NCBI GenBank assembly: GCA_963785075.1
Contig: CAWATW010000004.1
Coordinates: 310,001 to 374,000, forward strand
Direction of reading: 5' to 3'
DNA length: 64,000 bases
DNA from: JAOUGY01 sp963785075
Lineage (GTDB): Bacteria > Actinomycetota > Acidimicrobiia > Spongiisociales > ZC4RG35
The translations under genes and the position numbers were made by a program. The notes beneath the pieces were generated by a model, which did no database searches, was not told the DNA's origin, and saw only the letters and a list, made by a program, of their open reading frames with translations. Of the stretch, positions 25,189 to 33,166 are shown one piece after another (the stretch's first letter is position 1; every line of letters begins with the position of its first letter).

Positions 25189-25192
25189 ACAC

Positions 25193-26014
25193 ATGTCTCT
25201 GCGGATCAACAGCAACATTGCGGCGCTCAACAGCTACCGCAACCTCTCGGCCACCAACGTCCAACTCGGAAAGAGCCTCGAAAAGCTCTCCTCCGGATTC
25301 CGGATCAACCGTGCAGCCGACGACGCAGCCGGACTCGTCAAGTCCGAATCACTCCGAGCCGAGATCAGCGGCACCAAAGGCGCCATCAAAAACGCCCAAG
25401 ACGGAGTGTCATTCGTGCAGACCGCAGAAGGAGCCCTCAACGAGGTCCACTCCATCCTGCAGCGCATGCGCGAGCTCGCCGTCGACGCCGCCAACACCGC
25501 CACCACCGACGGCGCAGCCCAGCAAGCCGAAGTCACCGAACTCCTCGCAGAGCTCGATTCGATCGGCACCCGCACCAAGTTCGCCGGGAACACGGTGTTC
25601 GGCGACTACAGCGCGGCCAGCCTGACGTTCCAGATCGGAGCCAACGCAGGCGACACGCTGGAGATTGCCACAGACCTGGGCCTCGCCTCGGCGGACGTCT
25701 TCGGTACGGACCTGTCGGGTCTCGACCTCGAAGCCTCGGCCAGCGATGCGATCACGTCGATCGACGCGGCCATCGGCAACGTTTCGACCACCCGGTCGGA
25801 GCTGGGTGCCAAGCAAAACCGCTTGGAGCACACCATCAACAACCTGAGCGTCGCAGTCGAAAACCTCACCGCATCCGAGTCCCGGATCCGTGACACCGAC
25901 ATGGCAATGGAAATGGCGAACTACACACGTCACCAGATCCTCAGCCAGGCCGGCACCTCGATGCTCGCACAAGCCAACCAGACCCCCCAGAACGTCCTTT
26001 CCCTCCTGCGGTAG
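25193..26014 (+). CDS. fliC: Flagellin 5
   Basis: The shortest copy, 273 residues. The 5' half repeats flagellin 4; from about codon 105 it instead reads QAEVTELLAELDSIG like flagellin 2, then has its own centre (LASADVFGTDLSGLDLEAS, close to the flagellin 1 centre). It is thus a mosaic, which supports ongoing recombination in the array. Near the C-terminus it has NYTRHQ where the other copies have NFTRHQ. It is followed by a strong hairpin and fliD. Confidence 0.97.
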   Translation: MSLRINSNIAALNSYRNLSATNVQLGKSLEKLSSGFRINRAADDAAGLVKSESLRAEISGTKGAIKNAQDGVSFVQTAEGALNEVHSILQRMRELAVDAANTATTDGAAQQAEVTELLAELDSIGTRTKFAGNTVFGDYSAASLTFQIGANAGDTLEIATDLGLASADVFGTDLSGLDLEASASDAITSIDAAIGNVSTTRSELGAKQNRLEHTINNLSVAVENLTASESRIRDTDMAMEMANYTRHQILSQAGTSMLAQANQTPQNVLSLLR

Positions 26015-26031
26015 AGGCCGACTGGTACACC

Positions 26032-26061
26032 GGTGGTGGCCTCCACGTGGAGGCCACCACC
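26032..26061 (+). terminator. Strong hairpin between flagellin 5 and fliD
   Basis: GGTGGTGGCCTCC (26032-26044) and GGAGGCCACCACC (26049-26061) form a perfect 13-bp stem with loop ACGT. No separate fliD promoter is visible between it and ATG 26092, so it may act as a partial terminator that sets the flagellin-to-FliD ratio. Confidence 0.72.
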
Positions 26062-26091
26062 ACAGGAGAACACGAATCTCGAAAGTAGACG

Positions 26092-27999
26092 ATGGCGACC
26101 CCACTCTTCAACATCGGCGGCATTGCATCCGGGCTCGACACCAACTCGATCGTTTCTCAACTGATGCAGATCGAGCGCATTCCGCTCACCCAGGTGCAAG
26201 CGCGGAAGTCGACCTTCCAGCAGCGAAACGACGCCTGGTCCCAGATTTCGACCCGCCTGTCGTCGTTGAGAGACAAGGTCAAGGCTCTCGACTCCACCGA
26301 CGACTGGGGTAAGTTCGTCAGTGCGACCTCGTCCAATGAGAGCGCCGTCGGCATCACCGTGACGGGATCCCCCGCCGCCTCAAAGCTCAGTTTCCAGGTC
26401 GCACGTCTGGCGTCAGGCCATCAGATGATGTCTGGTTCCGACGATCCCGGCGGTTCGAGCGACCTCAGTTCAGGCGCCGACCTGGTCGGTGCCGGTACGT
26501 TCTCGATCACGATCGGCGGCACACAGCACGACGTGACCACCGATGCCAGCACCACCCTGTCGGGTCTCGTCTCGCAAATCAATGCCCTGGACGCCGGCGT
26601 TTCTGCAGCGGTCGTGAAGGTCGATACCGGCCGCGTGAAGCTGGCGCTCACGTCCGACGAAACGGGCGATGCATCGCAGTTCGGCGTTACGAATGGGCTG
26701 TCCACGATGGGTTCGTTCGCAGCCACGCAAGAAGGACAGGATGCGCAGATCACACTGGGGTCCGGGCCGGGCGCGGTGACCGTCGAGCGGAGCTCCAACG
26801 TCATCGACGATCTCGTCGATGGGGTAACGCTCACACTCAAGGACGTGACCACGTCCACGGTCAACGTCGCGATCAACTCCGATCTGGACGCAGCCGTCAC
26901 AGCGATCAAAGACATGGTCGACGAACTCAACTCGGCGTTGTCGACCATCAAGACCAGAACCAAGACCGCATCCGAGAGTGGAGCGTCCGCGGGTGTGCTG
27001 TCGACGGATTCCACCGCTCGAGGTCTCAAGCTCTCGCTCCGTTCGGCGATCTCGGGCGTGGTGGCCGGACTCACCGGCGACTACCGGACATCATCGTCGG
27101 TCGGCATCAGCCTCACACGCGACGGAGCCGTCACTCTCGACGAGACGAAGCTCCGTGAGGCGCTCGACTCGAACTTCGCCGGTGTCCAATCGCTTTTCGC
27201 CCGGGAGACCACGGCAACCGACGGTCGAGTGACCGTGAGCCGGGCGGCCTCGACCAACCTGGACGGCACGCACGCCGTCTCCGTGACTCAGGCGGCAACC
27301 CGAGCCGCGGTGACCGGCGGCCTGTATGTGGACCCACTGCTGGATCAGACGTTCGACATCACGAGCGGATCAAAGACCGTCTCGGTCACGGTGACGGCCG
27401 GCTCGAGCATCACGGAGGCCGTCGACACGATCAACGCGGCCCTCTCCGACGCCGGCATCACATCGCTGATCGCCACCGAAGCCGGCGCCTCGATCAGCCT
27501 GGGTGAAACCCGCTACGGAACGGCAGGCGAATTCACGGTGACCGGCGACCCTTTTGGCCTGTCCGGGACCCACACGGGACAGAACGTGATCGGCACCATC
27601 GGAGGGCTCGCCGCCTCCGGCAGCGGGAGGTCGCTCAGTGGATCCGGGTCTCTGGATGGGTTGTTGCTGTCGATCTCGGCAACGTCGGCTCACGTTTCGG
27701 CGGCCGGCGGCACACTGGATCTCGGGTCGGTGACCATACGGTCGGGCCTCGCAGCCACCTTCGATGCCTTCCTCGAAAGCGTCACCGAGAGCGGCGGCCT
27801 CATAGACCGGGCGACCGACCGCTGGGACGCCCAGATCAAACTCGCCGACGATCGAATCGCACAGCTCGAAGAACGCCTTGTCCGGCGCGAAGCTGCGTTG
27901 AGGAGACAGTTCACGGCGCTCGAAACAGCCATGGGCCGGATGCAGAGCCTGTCGTCGCAGCTCGCGGCGGGACTCTCGAGCCTCAACGCCAACCAGTGA
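26092..27999 (+). CDS. fliD: Flagellar filament cap protein FliD
   Basis: FliD (635 residues) caps the growing filament and folds arriving flagellin. The N-terminus PLFNIGGIASGLDTNSIVSQLMQIERIPL is the FliD_N signature, and the C-terminal FliD_C region ends in coiled-coil helices (RIAQLEERLVRREAALRRQFTALETAM). The centre is Ser/Thr/Gly-rich and variable. ATG 26092 lies 77 nt after flagellin 5, and only a distant GGAG is seen upstream. fliS follows 10 nt after the stop, giving a fliD-fliS unit as in many bacteria. Confidence 0.96.
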   Translation: MATPLFNIGGIASGLDTNSIVSQLMQIERIPLTQVQARKSTFQQRNDAWSQISTRLSSLRDKVKALDSTDDWGKFVSATSSNESAVGITVTGSPAASKLSFQVARLASGHQMMSGSDDPGGSSDLSSGADLVGAGTFSITIGGTQHDVTTDASTTLSGLVSQINALDAGVSAAVVKVDTGRVKLALTSDETGDASQFGVTNGLSTMGSFAATQEGQDAQITLGSGPGAVTVERSSNVIDDLVDGVTLTLKDVTTSTVNVAINSDLDAAVTAIKDMVDELNSALSTIKTRTKTASESGASAGVLSTDSTARGLKLSLRSAISGVVAGLTGDYRTSSSVGISLTRDGAVTLDETKLREALDSNFAGVQSLFARETTATDGRVTVSRAASTNLDGTHAVSVTQAATRAAVTGGLYVDPLLDQTFDITSGSKTVSVTVTAGSSITEAVDTINAALSDAGITSLIATEAGASISLGETRYGTAGEFTVTGDPFGLSGTHTGQNVIGTIGGLAASGSGRSLSGSGSLDGLLLSISATSAHVSAAGGTLDLGSVTIRSGLAATFDAFLESVTESGGLIDRATDRWDAQIKLADDRIAQLEERLVRREAALRRQFTALETAMGRMQSLSSQLAAGLSSLNANQ

Positions 28000-28009
28000 T
28001 GGAGGAGAC

Positions 28010-28390
28010 ATGAACGCTGCCCTCGACGCATACCGCCAGAGCTCGGTGGACACCGCCACGCCCGCTCAGCTGGTGGTGATGCTCTACGACGGCGTCGTCA
28101 CGGCCATCGACAAGGTAGAAACGGCGCTCGACACCCCGAGACCCGAGTTCGAGCTCGCCCACCGGGAGTTGACCAGAGCTCAAGACATCATCCTCGAACT
28201 CCTGCAGACACTCGACATGAGCGTCGGTTCGGTGGCGACGAATCTCGCCGCCCTGTACGAGTACTCGCATCGCCAGTTGGTGCGTTCGAACGTCGAGAAG
28301 CAATTCGCGCTCGCCGAACCGGTCCGCACCATCTTCAAGGATCTCCGGGACGCATGGGCGTCACTGTCGGCGGGCGGGGAGTTCTCTTGA
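28010..28390 (+). CDS. fliS: Flagellin export chaperone FliS
   Basis: This 126-residue all-helical chaperone binds the flagellin C-terminus before export. Typical features are AYRQSSVDTATPAQLVVMLYDG near the N-terminus and the helix pattern throughout. GGAGGA lies just upstream of ATG 28010. It is cotranscribed with fliD, and its stop overlaps the start of the next small gene. Confidence 0.95.
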   Translation: MNAALDAYRQSSVDTATPAQLVVMLYDGVVTAIDKVETALDTPRPEFELAHRELTRAQDIILELLQTLDMSVGSVATNLAALYEYSHRQLVRSNVEKQFALAEPVRTIFKDLRDAWASLSAGGEFS

Positions 28391-28665
28391 CCTGGGATGA
28401 AGCCGCCGATCTCCTCGAGCTGTTTCTCGAGGATGCTGCCGGGCTGGCCGACGGGGAGGAGCCGGGCGAGCTCCCGGACGTCGGTCATGTCGTTCTCGAC
28501 GGCCAACCGAGCGAGGCCACCGAAGCACGCATCGTCACGCTGCTCACGCAGACCGAGGAAGCGATGGCCGCCCTGGCACAACGCAAGGCAGAGATCCGGC
28601 AGGAGATGGATCACATGGGCCGTCTCCGCTCCGCAGGCGCCGGATACATCCGCTACGACACCTGA
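28387..28665 (+). CDS. Small helical protein after fliS (possible FliT-like chaperone)
   Basis: This 92-residue acidic, helical protein (DEAADLLELFLEDAAGLADGEEPGE, then a coiled segment QTEEAMAALAQRKAEIRQEMDHM) starts at TTG 28387, which overlaps the fliS stop (TTGA) and has GGGGAG in front. An in-frame ATG at 28354 would overlap fliS by 37 bp. Position and size match fliT in fliD-fliS-fliT operons, but sequence similarity to FliT is not obvious to me. Confidence 0.55.
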   Translation: MTWDEAADLLELFLEDAAGLADGEEPGELPDVGHVVLDGQPSEATEARIVTLLTQTEEAMAALAQRKAEIRQEMDHMGRLRSAGAGYIRYDT

Positions 28666-28710
28666 CCGGCCACCCGCCTTGTGGCGGATCACGTCGAGCG
28701 TGCGTGGACC

Positions 28711-28804
28711 GTACGACGTAGGACGTTCAACGTCCCGGACGACACCATCCGTCACGGCGCGCGATCGCAGCCACTCGTTCTACGTTCGACGTTCTACCTT
28801 CTAC
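28711..28804. repeat. Heptad arrays upstream of flgB
   Basis: GTACGAC GTAGGAC GTTCAAC GTCCCGG (28711-28738) and GTTCTAC GTTCGAC GTTCTAC CTTCTAC (28777-28804). The 332-nt gap contains these, the flgB promoter and no gene. Confidence 0.78.
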
Positions 28805-28869
28805 GGACCCCAGGCGGCGAGCCAATCCCCTCCCCCCGTCGAACGCTTCGCGTGAAAAGCGTCCTCACC

Positions 28870-28898
28870 CTTAACCGCGGGCTTGGTCAGTCGACAGG
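28870..28898 (+). promoter_or_regulatory. FliA-type promoter of flgB operon
   Basis: CTTA (28870-28873), 16 nt, GTCGACAGG (28890-28898). A leader of about 95 nt follows. The use of a FliA-type promoter for the rod/basal-body operon is unlike the enteric hierarchy. Confidence 0.78.
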
Positions 28899-28997
28899 CG
28901 TACTCGACAACCGAATACATGGAAGATTCAACGGCGACAGGGACGAGCGCACGGCGTTCGCCCCTGTCGTTTTCTCGTTTTGGAGGAGCCCAAGTCA

Positions 28998-29351
28998 ATG
29001 ATCACGAGTACCGACCTCACCACACAGGCCATCGAATGGGCGCTGTCTGGCCTCGAGCGTCGCTCCGAGGTCATCGCCAACAACGTGGCCAACGCCGAGG
29101 TCCCCAACTTCCGGGCACAGCGGGTCGAGTTCGAAGGTCAGCTCTCCGCGGCCCTCGGCACAGGACAGACCGATCGGAGCGTCGAGGCAACGGTCGTCAG
29201 CACGGGAACGGCACCCGGTGCCAACGGCAACAACGTCCAGATGGAGGACGAGCTGGTCGGGATGCTGGAAACCAACCTCATGAAGACCGCAATGATCGAA
29301 GCCTTCAACTACAAGGCCAGCCTCATCAGGCTGGCGGTCGGGAGCCGCTGA
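28998..29351 (+). CDS. flgB: Flagellar basal-body rod protein FlgB
   Basis: This 117-residue proximal rod protein has the axial-family N-terminus (ERRSEVIANNVANAEVPNFRAQRVEF) and a C-terminal helix (LETNLMKTAMIEAFNYKASLIRLAVG). ATG 28998 is used because TGGAGG lies 11 nt upstream; an ATG at 28980 would add six residues. It heads the long basal-body/export operon, and flgC starts inside its stop codon. Confidence 0.94.
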   Translation: MITSTDLTTQAIEWALSGLERRSEVIANNVANAEVPNFRAQRVEFEGQLSAALGTGQTDRSVEATVVSTGTAPGANGNNVQMEDELVGMLETNLMKTAMIEAFNYKASLIRLAVGSR

Positions 29352-29743
29352 TGAGCGTGTTCGGGTCCATCGACATCGCACGAACGGGCGCCGGCCTCAG
29401 CCGAACCTGGCTGGACGCCATCGCCCACAACATCGCCAACGTCAACACCATCAACCCGGCCGAGGACGAACCGTTCAGGGCAAAGGTCGTGGTCGCCGCA
29501 GCCCGCACCGACGGCACCGGCGTGGACGTCGCAGGCGTACGCGAAGCGCCGGGTGATGCGCCCATGGCCTACGACCCCACGCATCCGCTGGCGGACGAGG
29601 ACGGCTACGTGAATCGTCCAGTCGTTGATCTCGCCGGCCAGATGGCCGATCTGATCGCTGCACAACGGAGCTATCAGGCGAATCTGTCGGTTGTGAAGTC
29701 GGGCCGCGAGGCGTACGAAGCAGCGCTGAGGCTCGGGCGATGA
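29351..29743 (+). CDS. flgC: Flagellar basal-body rod protein FlgC
   Basis: This 130-residue rod protein has the axial N-terminal motif (AHNIANVNTINPAEDEPFRAK) and the C-terminal FlgC helix (AQMADLIAAQRSYQANLSVVKSGREAYEAALRLGR, in part). Its ATG overlaps the flgB stop by one base, and its stop overlaps the fliE ATG. Confidence 0.95.
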   Translation: MSVFGSIDIARTGAGLSRTWLDAIAHNIANVNTINPAEDEPFRAKVVVAAARTDGTGVDVAGVREAPGDAPMAYDPTHPLADEDGYVNRPVVDLAGQMADLIAAQRSYQANLSVVKSGREAYEAALRLGR

Positions 29744-30042
29744 CGTCTCCAATCGGACCCATCTCGGGAATCACCTCCATCGTCCGCCCGGCGACGGAGC
29801 GGATCACGCCCGCGGCGGACGGCGCCAACTTCGCCGACAAGATCGGAAGCGCGCTGCAGTCGGTCTCCGACGGGGAGCGCACTGCCGACCTGATGGCCCA
29901 AGACGTCGCCGCAGGCGGCGACACGCCCGTCCATGAACTGATGATCGCGACCACCAAGGCGACGCTCGGCGTGGAAACGCTTGTCCAGGTGCGCAACAAG
30001 GCGGTCGAGGCGTACCAAGAAATAATGCGGATGCAGGTCTGA
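29740..30042 (+). CDS. fliE: Flagellar hook-basal body complex protein FliE
   Basis: FliE (100 residues) joins the MS-ring to the rod. The C-terminal half is conserved (HELMIATTKATLGVETLVQVRNKAVEAYQEIMRMQV, in part). It overlaps flgC by 4 nt and is followed one base later by fliF. Confidence 0.95.
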   Translation: MTSPIGPISGITSIVRPATERITPAADGANFADKIGSALQSVSDGERTADLMAQDVAAGGDTPVHELMIATTKATLGVETLVQVRNKAVEAYQEIMRMQV

Positions 30043-30043
30043 C

Positions 30044-31570
30044 ATGGCGGCCACCGAAACCTTGAAGCGTCTCCTTCGGGACCTGACCGCCTCCCAGAAG
30101 TCCGTGATGGCGGCAGCAACCGTCGTCGTCCTGATCGCGTCGGCGGCGTTCTTCACCTGGGTGACGCAGCCTTCGTACACTGTTCTCTATTCGGGGATCG
30201 ACGAGACCCAGCTCAGCCAGGTCGTGGACTCATTGGAGGCTGCGGGCGTGCCGTATCGGCTCGAAGGCGGTGGATCGAGGGTCCTCGTGCCGCAGGACTC
30301 GGTGTACCGGGTTCGAGCCGACCTCGCCGCCGACGGGATCCAGGCCTCGGTGGTCCCTCAGGGTTACGAACTGCTCGACGAGCAGGGGCTTTCGGTGTCG
30401 GACTTTCGCCAGCGCGTCGACTACCAACGAGCTCTCGAGGGTGAACTCGCCCGAACTCTCACAGCGATGGGGTCGGTCGACAGCTCGACAGTGCATCTGG
30501 TCATCCCCGAAGAGGCGCTCTTCGTGGAGAACCAAGAGCCGGTGACGGCTTCGGTGCTCGTCGATCCGAATGGTTCCCTCGCCGACTCGGACATCGAAGC
30601 GATCGTGATGCTTGTCGCATCCTCGGTCGAAGGCCTCGAACCCAGCCAGGTCACAGTCGCCTCGACCGATGGGGTCGTTCTCCATGCCGCCGGAGAGGAC
30701 GGCGCCACTGCGCTCGGCAATCGCCAGCTCAGGCTGACGTCGGACTTCGAGACTGCACTCTCCACCGACATCAACGAGATGCTGGCATCGGTCCTCGGGG
30801 CTGGGCGCGCATCGGTCGTCGTCCGCGCCGAGCTCGACTTCGACGAGCGCTCGACCGAGAGCGAGACCTATTCCCCCGAGTCGGCGACCGCCCTCCGTAG
30901 CCAGGTGATCGAAGAGACCTTCACCGGAGCAGGCGCAGCGCCGGTCGGGTCGGTCGGTGTCGACGGCGCCGCCATCGACACCGGTGACGGGGCGTACGAC
31001 TACTCCCGGAACGAGGACACCACCGAGTTCGGCATCGATCGAGTCGTGGTCAAGACCACCGAGGCGCCCGGAACGGTCGAACGTCTCTCGGTGGCCGTGG
31101 TCGTGGACGACGGCAGCCTCACCGGGGCGACCGCGCCCGACGTGACGGCGATCGAGTCCCTCGTCACGGCTGCGATCGGCGCACAACAGCAACGCGGCGA
31201 TACGGTCGAGGTGTCGGCCGTGCCATTCCCCGCATTGCCCGAAGCAATCGAAGGAGCGCCCTTGGAAGAGGGCGGGATCATGACGTTGATCCCGACGATC
31301 ATCGGCGCGCTCGTCCTCCTGCTCGTCACGGTGGCACTGTTCCTGATGAGCCGGGGCAGCAAGAAGAAGGCGAGGAAGGGCGAGATCATCGAGCTCGCGC
31401 AGGCATTGCCGGGTGGCGACGGATCCGCGATCGACGCCAACGACATGGCCAATCAGAACGCCGTTCTCGGCCTCACCGACGACGTGATCCAACTCGTGGA
31501 ACGTCAGCCGGAGGAGATCGCCACCCTGCTCAGGTCTTGGCTCGCCGACCGCCGTGAGACGGTGGGCTGA
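30044..31570 (+). CDS. fliF: MS-ring protein FliF
   Basis: FliF (508 residues) forms the membrane-embedded MS-ring. It has an N-terminal transmembrane helix (VVVLIASAAFFTWV, about 25-38), YscJ/ring-building domains with YSGIDETQLSQVVDSLEAAGVPY, and a second transmembrane helix near 410-430 (LIPTIIGALVLLLVTVALFLM). The cytoplasmic tail ends in VERQPEEIATLLRSWL, the FliG-binding segment. Its stop overlaps the fliG ATG by one base. Confidence 0.96.
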   Translation: MAATETLKRLLRDLTASQKSVMAAATVVVLIASAAFFTWVTQPSYTVLYSGIDETQLSQVVDSLEAAGVPYRLEGGGSRVLVPQDSVYRVRADLAADGIQASVVPQGYELLDEQGLSVSDFRQRVDYQRALEGELARTLTAMGSVDSSTVHLVIPEEALFVENQEPVTASVLVDPNGSLADSDIEAIVMLVASSVEGLEPSQVTVASTDGVVLHAAGEDGATALGNRQLRLTSDFETALSTDINEMLASVLGAGRASVVVRAELDFDERSTESETYSPESATALRSQVIEETFTGAGAAPVGSVGVDGAAIDTGDGAYDYSRNEDTTEFGIDRVVVKTTEAPGTVERLSVAVVVDDGSLTGATAPDVTAIESLVTAAIGAQQQRGDTVEVSAVPFPALPEAIEGAPLEEGGIMTLIPTIIGALVLLLVTVALFLMSRGSKKKARKGEIIELAQALPGGDGSAIDANDMANQNAVLGLTDDVIQLVERQPEEIATLLRSWLADRRETVG

Positions 31571-32598
31571 TGGCAAACGGCTCTGCGCTTCCTGTCCCGA
31601 CCGGCCCCCGAGGGGTGGCCGTCCCCGCACCTCGCCAGCGAGCGGCGGCTCTCGTGCTGGCGATCGGGTCGGGCAAAGCAGCCAACATCCTCGAGCATCT
31701 CAGTCCCGACGAGATAGCACTCCTCGCGGAGGAGGTCTCCAGCCTCGGCGACATCGACTCGGCGACGCGCAATTCGCTCATGGCGCGCACGCTCAACCAC
31801 ATGATGTCCATCGATCCGAGCGAGGAGGCACGACTGCTGAGGATGCGTGCCGATGCCATGAGGGCTGCGGCAGAGCTGGATGAGCTCGGACACTTCGACC
31901 CGCACCAGCCCTTTCGATTCCTCCAGAAGGTGGAGCTCGACCAGGCGGTTCAGTTCCTCGCCAACGAGCACCCTCAGACCGCCGCCGTGATCCTCGCAGC
32001 GCAGCCGCCTACCTTCGCAGCCAAGGTGTTGTCCCACTTCGATCCGACCGAGGCAGGCGACATCTCGCTTCGCATCGCCACCATCGGCAAGACGCCGACC
32101 GAGGTCATCCAACGGATCGAGCAGGCGATGCGAAAGAACCTCAGCGAAAGCAACGAAGGCGAGGGCGAAACGCGAGACGGACCAAAGGAGCTGGCCGCAA
32201 TCCTCAACAACGCAGATCGCGACATAGAGGAGAAGGTGCTCGCCCATCTCACCTCGTTCGACCAGGAACTCGCCGAACGAGTTCGATCGCTCATGTTCGT
32301 CTTCGAGGATGTTCAGACGCTCGAAGACCGGGCCATCCAGCAGGTACTGCAACAGGTGAACACGAACTCGCTGGCACTTGCCCTGAAAGGCGTCGACGAG
32401 GCCGTACGCGACAAGATCCTCAACAACCTGTCGGAGCGGGCACGCGAGTCGCTCCTGGAGGAATTCGATCTCCTCGGCGCCGTCCGCAAACAGGACGTCA
32501 TGGAGGCTCGGACCGCAATCGTCGCCACCATCCGCTCGCTCGAGGCGAGCGGCCAGATCGTGATCGCAAGAGGAGACGACAGTGAGTTCATCGAATAG
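31570..32598 (+). CDS. fliG: Flagellar motor switch protein FliG
   Basis: FliG (342 residues) couples the MS-ring to the C-ring and interacts with MotA. Three helical domains are recognisable: N (FliF-binding), middle with NEHPQTAAVILAAQPP (EHPQ motif, about 134), and C with charged torque helices. It overlaps fliH by 17 bp and fliF by 1 bp. Confidence 0.96.
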   Translation: MANGSALPVPTGPRGVAVPAPRQRAAALVLAIGSGKAANILEHLSPDEIALLAEEVSSLGDIDSATRNSLMARTLNHMMSIDPSEEARLLRMRADAMRAAAELDELGHFDPHQPFRFLQKVELDQAVQFLANEHPQTAAVILAAQPPTFAAKVLSHFDPTEAGDISLRIATIGKTPTEVIQRIEQAMRKNLSESNEGEGETRDGPKELAAILNNADRDIEEKVLAHLTSFDQELAERVRSLMFVFEDVQTLEDRAIQQVLQQVNTNSLALALKGVDEAVRDKILNNLSERARESLLEEFDLLGAVRKQDVMEARTAIVATIRSLEASGQIVIARGDDSEFIE

Positions 32599-33166
32599 CG
32601 GTGTCCTTCGTCAGCCGTTCCTGGCGACCGATCCGCATGTCATGGGGAACGCACACGCCGGGTTCCTCGATCCGACGTTCCTCGAGCACATCGATGAAGC
32701 GCGTAGCTCTGGATACGACCAGGGCTTCGCAGATGGAGCGAAGGCGGCCGAGGCCGCGGCTCGCCGGTCCGCCGAGGCGGCGGCTCAACGGCTCAGGACT
32801 GCCGCCACCGACGCCGTCGCCCACCTCGCATCCGCGACCGTCGACTTGGTCCCGCAACTGCTCGACGTGGCGATTGCGATCGCACGCAACATCGTCGCCG
32901 AGGTGCCGGAGCAGGTCAGTGCCTCTCTCGGCGATCGGATCGCCGTGGCGCTCTCCCAGATCGACGATGACCGACTGACGATTTCCGTCTCGCCGGGAGA
33001 TCTCGGCGAGGTGTCCGCCGGATTCGGGTCGGTTCCCGGACTTACCGTCGTACCCGACGAGGCGCTCGGAGCCGGCGAAGCTCGCATCGACGGTGTCTGG
33101 GCCCACGCCGATCTGACCATTCCGATGGCGTGGGCCATCGTGGAGGAGAACCTCCGTGGCCGATGA
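32582..33166 (+). CDS. fliH: Flagellar export ATPase regulator FliH
   Basis: This 194-residue protein has an Ala/Glu-rich coiled coil (about 40-85, beginning YDQGFADGAKAAEAAARR) and a C-terminal V-ATPase-E-like domain. FliH binds FliI and docks it to the export gate and C-ring. GTG 32582 has GAGGAG upstream inside the end of fliG. Confidence 0.88.
   Translation: MSSSNSGVLRQPFLATDPHVMGNAHAGFLDPTFLEHIDEARSSGYDQGFADGAKAAEAAARRSAEAAAQRLRTAATDAVAHLASATVDLVPQLLDVAIAIARNIVAEVPEQVSASLGDRIAVALSQIDDDRLTISVSPGDLGEVSAGFGSVPGLTVVPDEALGAGEARIDGVWAHADLTIPMAWAIVEENLRGR

Larger units (their letters stand above)
23470..25192 (+). repeat. 1277-bp tandem duplication including flagellin 4 and its flanks
   Basis: The intergenic DNA after flagellin 3 (23470-23915) recurs after flagellin 4 (24747-25192) at an offset of exactly 1277 bp, apparently base for base over about 446 nt, terminator and promoter included. 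The identity runs on into the 5' half of flagellins 4 and 5. This indicates a recent unequal crossing-over that made one flagellin cassette into two. Each gap also carries heptads (GGCCGAC AGCCCAC AGCCGAC GGCTGAC at 23578-23605 and 24855-24882; GGTCGGA CTTCGGA CGTCGGA at 23725-23745) and no gene. Confidence 0.88.

Noticed and set aside
23470..25192. Mobile element at the duplicated flagellin cassette
   Set aside because: There is no transposase, terminal inverted repeat or target-site duplication; unequal crossing-over explains the offset copy.
30230..31630. Leftward frame opposite fliF
   Set aside because: fliF is unambiguous, and the antisense translation is Arg/Gly/His-rich without motifs.
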